Assembly: GCF_023228165.1 (NCBI RefSeq)
Contig: NZ_JALOBS010000005.1
Coordinates: forward strand, 1-64,000
Direction: 5' to 3'
Origin: Methylomonas sp.
Lineage (GTDB): Bacteria; Pseudomonadota; Gammaproteobacteria; Methylococcales; Methylomonadaceae
Length of the DNA: 64,000 bases
Below are positions 62,468 to 64,000 of the stretch, piece by piece (the first letter of the stretch is position 1; the number at the start of each line of letters is the position of its first letter). A model generated the notes under the pieces. That model had not been told where the DNA came from. It did not search any database and saw only the letters and a list, made by a program, of their open reading frames with translations. Made by a program: the position numbers and the translations under genes.

Positions 62468-63651
62468 CAGGCCGCCAAGCGTCCGATAACCGTTTTGGCT
62501 ACAGCCCGCGCTTGCCGGTCTGCTTGTAGAACCAATTCCAGGCTATCGGCATTGTCCGGTTTAAATTGAGCCATACTGCGCTCAATGATGATGGCGATAT
62601 CGGTGAATTTAACGTCTTCATTTAAAAAGGCTTCGACGGCGATTTCGTTGGCCGCATTCAAGACGGTCGGCATGATGCCTCCGGCTTTAATCGCTTCGTA
62701 AGCCAGCCTTAAACAAGGAAAGCGCTGCAGATCGGGCCGTTCGAAATCCATATGTCCTACTTCGAAAATATCCAAAGGCGTCACACCGGAATCAAAGCGT
62801 TCCGGCCAAGCCATGGCATGGGCGATCGGAGTGCGCATATCAGGGTTACCCATTTGTGCCAATACCGATCCATCGACGTAATCGACCATGGAATGAATGA
62901 TGCTTTGCGGATGAATCACCACCTGAATCTGATCGGGATCCATGTTAAACAGCAGACACGCTTCGATCAACTCCAGACCTTTGTTCATCATGGTGGCCGA
63001 GTCCACCGATATTTTCCGGCCCATGTCCCATTTCGGGTGCGCCACAGCTTGATCCGGGGTCATGTCGGCTAATGTCTCAAGCGGCGATTTACGGAAAGGG
63101 CCGCCGGACGCGGTTAACAAAATTCGGCGGGCTTGTTTGGCGGTATGCCCTGGTGTATAGCCGGACGGCATGCATTGAAAAATGGCATTATGTTCGCTGT
63201 CTATCGGCAACAATACCGCACCGGAATCGCTGACGGCCTGCATGAAGATTTGCCCGGACATCACCAACGCTTCCTTATTGGCCAGCAATACGGTTTTGCC
63301 GGCTTTGGCCGCCGCTAAGGTAGGCAATAAGCCGGCCGCGCCGACGATCGCCGCCATGACCGCATCGACATTTTCTAACGTTGCCACTTGTGTCAATGCT
63401 TCGGCACCAGCCAAAACCTTAATATCCGCAACGGTGGATGCCGCTATCCGCTGCTTGAATTCCTCGGCCTTGCTTTCGGTAGCCACTACCGCATATTCCG
63501 GGTGGTGCGTGACACATTGTTCATACAACGCATCGATATTGCCGTTGGCGGTTAACGCAATTACTCGATATTGGTCGGGGTGGCGCGCTACCACGTCGAG
63601 GGTGCTAACGCCTATCGAGCCCGTGGCCCCGAGAATGCAAATACCTTTCAT
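62467..63651 (-). CDS. dxr: 1-deoxy-D-xylulose 5-phosphate reductoisomerase
   Basis: A 394-residue enzyme of the MEP isoprenoid pathway. NADPH loop GATGSIGVSTLDVVARHPDQ, the LLANKEALVMSG block, the metal-binding PIDSEHNAIFQCM, and HPKWDMGRKISVDSATMMNK with NKGLELIEA are all present. It begins at an ATG that overlaps the cdsA stop by 4 bases and is followed by rseP, the standard gene order. Confidence 0.97.
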   Translation of the reverse strand: MKGICILGATGSIGVSTLDVVARHPDQYRVIALTANGNIDALYEQCVTHHPEYAVVATESKAEEFKQRIAASTVADIKVLAGAEALTQVATLENVDAVMAAIVGAAGLLPTLAAAKAGKTVLLANKEALVMSGQIFMQAVSDSGAVLLPIDSEHNAIFQCMPSGYTPGHTAKQARRILLTASGGPFRKSPLETLADMTPDQAVAHPKWDMGRKISVDSATMMNKGLELIEACLLFNMDPDQIQVVIHPQSIIHSMVDYVDGSVLAQMGNPDMRTPIAHAMAWPERFDSGVTPLDIFEVGHMDFERPDLQRFPCLRLAYEAIKAGGIMPTVLNAANEIAVEAFLNEDVKFTDIAIIIERSMAQFKPDNADSLELVLQADRQARAVAKTVIGRLAA

Positions 63652-64000
63652 GCGAATACGCTCCGGCCGATCAGCACGATGCCGGCATAGAAAAACGGTG
63701 CGGCGGCAATGATGCTATCGACTCTATCCAAAATACCGCCATGACCGGGCAACAGGCTGCCGCTGTCTTTAACACCTTTTTGTCTTTTAACCAGGCTGAA
63801 AAATAAATCGCCATATATGGAGACCAGTACGGTCAAAACCGAGAGTATCAGTAAATCTATGGTCATCAGAATGGCCAATGCCGCATCGTCGGATTGCAAA
63901 GCTTCCAAACCGTAATACAAACGCAAGCCTATGGCGCAGATCACTGCCGCCACCGCTGCACCATACATGCCTTGCACGGTTTTTCCCGGGCTGATTTCCG
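63648..64000 (-). CDS. cdsA: Phosphatidate cytidylyltransferase, 3' part only
   Basis: The last about 116 residues of CdsA run off the window end. The frame reads EISPGKTVQGMYGAAVAAVI, then the family signature FSLVKRQKGVKDSGSLLPGH and GGILDRVDS with Lys, Asp, His and Asp at the catalytic positions, and a final membrane helix. It makes CDP-diacylglycerol for phospholipid synthesis. The ATGA overlap with dxr shows coupling. The start lies beyond base 64000. Confidence 0.95.
   Translation of the reverse strand, partial: EISPGKTVQGMYGAAVAAVICAIGLRLYYGLEALQSDDAALAILMTIDLLILSVLTVLVSIYGDLFFSLVKRQKGVKDSGSLLPGHGGILDRVDSIIAAAPFFYAGIVLIGRSVFA

Noticed and set aside
1..64000. CRISPR arrays, tRNA and rRNA genes, integron attC sites, prophage genes
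   Set aside because: No regular spaced repeats, clover-leaf sequences, rRNA segments, attC-like sites or phage structural genes seen by eye; a tRNA scan was not possible.

Overview
The window looks like a chromosomal segment of a Gram-negative gammaproteobacterium. I infer a methanotroph or methylotroph of the Methylococcales (Methylomonas-like). The evidence is the cdsA-dxr-rseP order, a PEP-CTERM-type protein, a MoxYX/FlhSR-like two-component pair beside a DUF2380-like protein, and a fused NarK beside NarGHJI. No rRNA, tRNA, CRISPR array or methane-oxidation structural gene is present, so the taxonomic call is inference. Genes at both ends are core metabolism; the middle (about 30-57 kb) is accessory and full of truncated or frameshifted genes.

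Layout. 0-7 kb: a TudS-like protein without a normal start, a small cytochrome c, then a leftward metal operon (FeoA-FeoB fusion, CPC-type P-type ATPase, ZIP transporter, ferritin-like protein) behind a candidate Fur box. 7.8-17.3 kb: rightward respiratory nitrate reduction, with a double-length NarK and NarGHJI. 18-24 kb: phosphorus acquisition. PhoU has a good Pho box, and a leftward three-gene operon encodes an extracellular nuclease ending in a dockerin-like repeat, a small cohesin-like protein with a PEP-CTERM-like tail, and a secreted 5'-nucleotidase. 24.6-29.9 kb: a leftward PhzF, EamA, aminotransferase IV, DinB, cupin operon divergent from a MocR-type regulator, with four copies of a CGATACA-type site between them.

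30-37 kb: a WYL regulator fragment, a class D beta-lactamase, then a decaying ECF42 sigma-factor locus with three YCII/DGPF proteins, VOC proteins, broken SRPBCC genes and a frameshifted PhnB-like gene. Three leftward promoters share exactly TGTCGA, 17 bp, CGACTAT, and one lies upstream of the sigma gene itself. 37.6-44.6 kb: a FecI/FecR pair whose FecR is cut and joined to a methyltransferase, an AraC relic, VapBC, PaiB, GNAT, a GATase-like protein, a hydrolase, a DUF2380-like and a cupin-like protein. 44.8-46.8 kb: the histidine kinase/response regulator pair.

47.8-57.4 kb: a ferric-siderophore locus (FecR, FecI-type sigma factor, a TonB receptor with an STN signalling domain, a PepSY reductase) beside a truncated sulfotransferase and a truncated NRPS-type thioester reductase. 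Both truncations coincide with ends of a RAYT (REP-associated transposase) element. A full element lies at 56.15-57.4 kb. A right-end relic at 50.3-50.5 kb has lost 76 bp between 8-bp direct repeats. 57.6-64 kb: mutS, then leftward cdsA-dxr-rseP-dsbC, with dsbC where bamA is usual.

Most noteworthy are the cohesin/dockerin-like extracellular nuclease operon under probable phosphate control, the self-consistent ECF42 promoter set, and the RAYT-scarred siderophore locus.
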